Source of the DNA: Desulfatitalea sp.
Lineage (GTDB): Bacteria > Desulfobacterota > Desulfobacteria > Desulfobacterales > Desulfosarcinaceae
Assembly: GCA_018224505.1 (NCBI GenBank)
Contig: JAGTVD010000411.1
Span: forward strand, 1 to 8,198
Direction: 5' to 3'
Length of the DNA stretch: 8,198 nucleotides
In this document: piece by piece, positions 5,628-8,198 of the stretch
Layout of the letters: each line of letters begins with the position of its first letter
Position numbering within the stretch: position 1 is the stretch's first letter
Program-made: the position numbers and the translations under genes
The notes under the pieces: model-generated
Databases searched by the model: none
What the model was told of the DNA's origin: nothing
What the model saw: the letters and a program-made list of their open reading frames with translations, nothing else

Positions 5628-6590
5628 TCACGCCCCTGTTGGCGTGTCCACCTCCGCTGCCCGGGCACCGACTTCACACACCACCCGGTTGCGGCCTCGG
5701 GCCTTGGCCTGGTAAAGGGCGGCGTCGGCCGCTGCCAGCAGACGGTCCACACTCCCACCGACGGTGGCGCTGGCCACACCGATGCTGATGGAGATGGAGA
5801 TGGGGCCGGATCGGGTCTCGATGGGGGTGTCGGCCAACGCGCGGCGCAATCGCTCGAAAACGGTCATTGCCATCCGTCCCGGCCGCACGGGGGCGATCAC
5901 CAGAAACTCCTCGCCCCCCATGCGCCCCGCGCTGTCGTAAGGCCGAATGCCCTCCTGCAGAATCCGGCCGAAAGCGCACAACACCTCATCGCCCGTCTGA
6001 TGGCCATGGGTGTCATTGATTCTTTTGAAATGGTCGATGTCACACATGCCGATGGACACCGCCTCGCCATTCCTTGCCGCACGATCGAGTTCTTTGCGCA
6101 GTTGATCGAGTATGGCCCGGCGGTTGTACATGCCTGTCAAGCTGTCGTGGGTGGCCTGGTAGGACAAGGCCTGGCGGCTTTCGATGAGCGCCTCCTGCAT
6201 CTCGATCATGCGGCAGCCCACCGCCACCCGGGCCCGGAGTTCTCCGGCATCGAAAGGTTTGGCCAAATAGTCGTTGGCGCCGGCGTCCAAACCGGCGATG
6301 ATGTCGGCCTTCTCGCCTTTGGTGGTCAGCATCAGGAGATAGGGCGGCCGCTCGGTCTCCAGGGCGCGCACCCGGCGCACCACCTCCAACCCGCTCATGC
6401 GCGGCATCATCCAGTCGAGGATGGCCAGAGCGGGGGCTTCGGGTTGCTGCAACACCTCCCAGGCTTGCCGGCCATCGGTGGTTTCCACCACTTTGTAGCC
6501 GCTCTTTTGCAACACCGCCGCCAATATGGTGCGGGAGGTGAGATCGTCTTCGGCGATGAGAATGTGGGTCGAACGTTGCTTGGTATCCAT
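5628..6590 (-). CDS. Response regulator diguanylate cyclase (REC - GGDEF, single receiver)
   Basis: This 320-residue cytoplasmic protein makes cyclic di-GMP from two GTP when its receiver is phosphorylated. The receiver (about 8-125) has the acidic pair D15-D16, phosphoacceptor D59 in LAILDWMMP, T89 and K111 in YLAKPF, so it should be active. After a short linker, the GGDEF domain (about 145-305) has the active form GGEEF (225-229). An intact RxxD inhibitory site, R216-P-Y-D219, lies five residues before it, as in PleD, so product inhibition is expected. PleD has two receivers; this protein has one. The ATG at 6590 has GAGG five bases upstream. The frame stays open to TTG 6611 but has no better site there. 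It follows the hybrid kinase by 104 bases in the same direction, which makes that kinase the likely phosphodonor by inference. Confidence 0.93.
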   Translation of the reverse strand: MDTKQRSTHILIAEDDLTSRTILAAVLQKSGYKVVETTDGRQAWEVLQQPEAPALAILDWMMPRMSGLEVVRRVRALETERPPYLLMLTTKGEKADIIAGLDAGANDYLAKPFDAGELRARVAVGCRMIEMQEALIESRQALSYQATHDSLTGMYNRRAILDQLRKELDRAARNGEAVSIGMCDIDHFKRINDTHGHQTGDEVLCAFGRILQEGIRPYDSAGRMGGEEFLVIAPVRPGRMAMTVFERLRRALADTPIETRSGPISISISIGVASATVGGSVDRLLAAADAALYQAKARGRNRVVCEVGARAAEVDTPTGA

Positions 6591-6611
6591 CAAAACCTCG
6601 CCCATCGCCAA

Positions 6612-6637
6612 TATATGCGTTCCATTATATGCGTTCC
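6612..6637. repeat. Tandem 12-bp direct repeat TATATGCGTTCC with a 14-bp period
   Basis: TATATGCGTTCC occurs at 6612-6623 and again at 6626-6637, with two bases between. Read on the minus strand, toward the GGDEF gene, this is two copies of GGAACGCATATA ending about 22 bases before its ATG. The spacing is somewhat over one helical turn, so a protein could bind both copies on nearly the same face. The repeat is certain; its role as a binding site is inferred. Confidence 0.6.
6624..6629 (-). promoter_or_regulatory. Candidate -10 box TATAAT ahead of the GGDEF gene
   Basis: The minus strand reads a perfect TATAAT between and overlapping the two copies of the 12-bp repeat. No good -35 hexamer is seen 16-18 bases upstream. 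Use would therefore need an activator, or the match is chance. If real, the GGDEF gene has its own promoter besides any read-through from the kinase. Confidence 0.25.
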
Positions 6638-6694
6638 GGGATTTGTACTACGGCGGTTCCACGAACCTGATAATTACCACTGAACGCTCAAAAA

Positions 6695-8198
6695 TCAAAA
6701 CGCTCTTTTTCGGATCTCCTCCCGCAGGCTCTTGAAGCGACGGTCCAACTCGCCCAGTTGTGCCCGGGCGCCGTCGAGGTCTTCCTTCTTGATGACCATC
6801 TCCATGTTCATGGCCCATGCGCGCAACTGCTCCGCGCCCACGTTGGCGGCGGCCCCTTTGATGGTGTGGGCCAAGCGCTCGGCTTCCGGAGCGTTGTCCG
6901 CCGTCAGGCAGGCTTTCAAGGCCTCGATCTGGCGGGGAATATCGTCCAGAAAGCCTTCCAGGATCTCCCCCAACAGCGTTTCGTCCCCCAGCAGGCGATC
7001 GAGCATGGCCGCACGATCGAACAGGGCGGGTGGCGCCGCCTCCGATGCCTCCGCCCGGCGGCCCCAAGGTTTCCCGGGCAACCATTTTTCCATTACGGCC
7101 ACGAGCTCCCGGGGTTTGACGGGCTTGGTCAGGTAGTCGTTCATTCCCGCCGCGAGGCACTTCTCCCGATCGCCTTGCATCGCGTGAGCGGTCATGGCGA
7201 CAATGGGAATGGTCCGATCCAGAACGGATGAGTGATCATCCCGGATCTGGCGGGTGGCGGACAGGCCGTCCAGCACGGGCATCTGCACATCCATGAGCAC
7301 CAGGTTATAGGGTGCGGCTTCCAGGGCCCGGATCGCTTCGGCCCCGTTGGCGACGGCCTCGGCCGTCAGGCCCAGATTTCGTAGAATGCCCAAAGCCACT
7401 TGCTGGTTGGTGGGGTTGTCTTCGGCCAGCAGGATACGGATGCCATGACCGGCAAAGCGATTGCGCAGCTCCCGGGCGGTATGGCGTGTGACAATGGGCA
7501 ACGGCAAGGATTCCGCGCCGGCGGGCGACCCCATGACCAGGGCCAGCACCTCCTTGAGCTCCTGGTGGCGCAAAGGCTTGGTCAAATAGGCCGCAAAACC
7601 GATGGTGGCAAAACGGCGGGCATCCCCCCGGGTACCGAGGGAGGTCAGCATCACCATGCGTATCCCGGCCAGGCGCTGGTCGGCCCGAATGGTGCGCCCC
7701 AGAACCTCCCCGTCCATGACGGGCATCTGCATGTCGACCAGGGCCAACCGGTAGGGATCTTTCTCCAACACGGCCTGCGACAGGGCTTCGAGTGCCTGTT
7801 CGCCGTTCGGCACCTCCGCGGGACGCATCCCCCAGGCGGTCAGGCGCGTGGTCAGAATTTCACGGTTGGTCGCGTTGTCGTCCACGATCAGCACCCGCAC
7901 CCCTTGCAGATCGGCCGGCGGCGGTGCCTCCGGACGGGCGCCTTCGGCCTGTTTCAGCAGTCGCACGGTGAACCAGAAGGTGGTGCCCTGCCCCTCCCGG
8001 CTTTCCAGCGCGATCTGACCGTCCATCAGCTCGACCAACTCCTTGGCGATGGCCAGGCCCAAGCCGGTGCCACCGTAGCGGCGGGTGGTGGAGGCATCCA
8101 CCTGGCTGAACTTCTCGAAGAGAATGGTGCGTTTGTCCGCCGGGATACCGATGCCGGTGTCCCGCACCGTGAACCGCAACAGGACACTATCCGCGGCC
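6695..8198 (-). CDS. Hybrid sensor histidine kinase, C-terminal part (HATPase - REC - REC - HPt), cut by window edge
   Basis: The visible 500 residues are the C-terminal part of a multidomain hybrid kinase. The sensor and histidine-containing dimerisation domain lie beyond the right edge. Numbering from the first whole codon, the ATPase end has DTGIGIP (13-19), FEKF (27-30) and GGTGLGLA (42-49). Receiver 1 (about 99-223) has a DD pair, D155 in LVDMQMP and K207. Receiver 2 (about 252-374) has ED, D303 in LMDVQMP and K358. The HPt domain (about 393-500) has its phosphohistidine H444 in AHTIKGAAANVGA. All three relay sites are intact, so phosphate can pass from kinase to receiver to HPt and on to a partner. 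The neighbouring receiver-GGDEF protein downstream is the obvious candidate partner. An apparent TTG start at 8179 lies inside the ATPase domain and is not the real start. Confidence 0.93.
   Translation of the reverse strand, partial: AADSVLLRFTVRDTGIGIPADKRTILFEKFSQVDASTTRRYGGTGLGLAIAKELVELMDGQIALESREGQGTTFWFTVRLLKQAEGARPEAPPPADLQGVRVLIVDDNATNREILTTRLTAWGMRPAEVPNGEQALEALSQAVLEKDPYRLALVDMQMPVMDGEVLGRTIRADQRLAGIRMVMLTSLGTRGDARRFATIGFAAYLTKPLRHQELKEVLALVMGSPAGAESLPLPIVTRHTARELRNRFAGHGIRILLAEDNPTNQQVALGILRNLGLTAEAVANGAEAIRALEAAPYNLVLMDVQMPVLDGLSATRQIRDDHSSVLDRTIPIVAMTAHAMQGDREKCLAAGMNDYLTKPVKPRELVAVMEKWLPGKPWGRRAEASEAAPPALFDRAAMLDRLLGDETLLGEILEGFLDDIPRQIEALKACLTADNAPEAERLAHTIKGAAANVGAEQLRAWAMNMEMVIKKEDLDGARAQLGELDRRFKSLREEIRKRAF

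Noticed and set aside
5443..5715. A plus-strand 90-codon frame starting near a GAGGA sequence.
   Set aside because: Its second half is antisense to the well-supported GGDEF gene and reads as a basic, proline-rich shadow with no recognisable domain.
6655..6667. Inverted repeat GGTTC-CAC-GAACC between the kinase and GGDEF genes, considered as a terminator.
   Set aside because: Five pairs with a three-base loop and no T-run on the minus strand; too weak for a terminator call.

Overview
The window looks like chromosomal DNA from a GC-rich Gram-negative bacterium. The gene types (a sigma-54 activator of the NifA subfamily, a long hybrid histidine kinase, a receiver-GGDEF protein, a class I glycolytic-type aldolase, a DASS/SLC13 transporter) would suit a deltaproteobacterium such as a Desulfobacterota sulfate reducer. 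That placement is an impression from gene content and protein style; no rRNA or other marker is present. No tRNA, rRNA, CRISPR array, transposase or phage gene was seen.

Layout, left to right. (1) Positions 45-1691, minus: a GAF - AAA+ - Fis-type HTH activator of the NifA subfamily. (2) Positions 1692-1996: a divergent intergenic region with an AT-rich core that carries dyad symmetries and candidate sigma-70 promoter elements. (3) Positions 1997-3496, plus: a DASS/SLC13 sodium-coupled anion (probably dicarboxylate) transporter. (4) Positions 3641-4201, plus: a nicotinamidase of the PncA type with a full catalytic and metal-binding set. (5) Positions 4256-5278, minus, convergent with pncA: class I fructose-bisphosphate aldolase. 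(6) Positions 5279-5627: mostly non-coding, but with a candidate 37-residue membrane peptide gene (5495-5608, minus) directly behind the next gene. (7) Positions 5628-6590, minus: receiver-GGDEF diguanylate cyclase. (8) Positions 6695-8198, minus, cut by the window edge: the C-terminal 500 residues of a hybrid histidine kinase with ATPase, two receiver domains and an HPt domain.

How the genes may work together. The hybrid kinase and the receiver-GGDEF protein lie in the same direction 104 bases apart. They form a plausible phosphorelay that ends in c-di-GMP synthesis: kinase, internal receivers, HPt, then Asp59 of the GGDEF protein. The NifA-like activator and the transporter are divergent and may share a control region. 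No nif structural genes are in view, so the activator's target cannot be stated. PncA and the aldolase are ordinary metabolic genes with no evident link to the regulators.

The window is mostly conventional. The least explained items are the dyads between the activator and the transporter, a tandem 12-bp repeat in front of the GGDEF gene, the candidate small membrane peptide, and a partial sigma-54 promoter match at the left edge.
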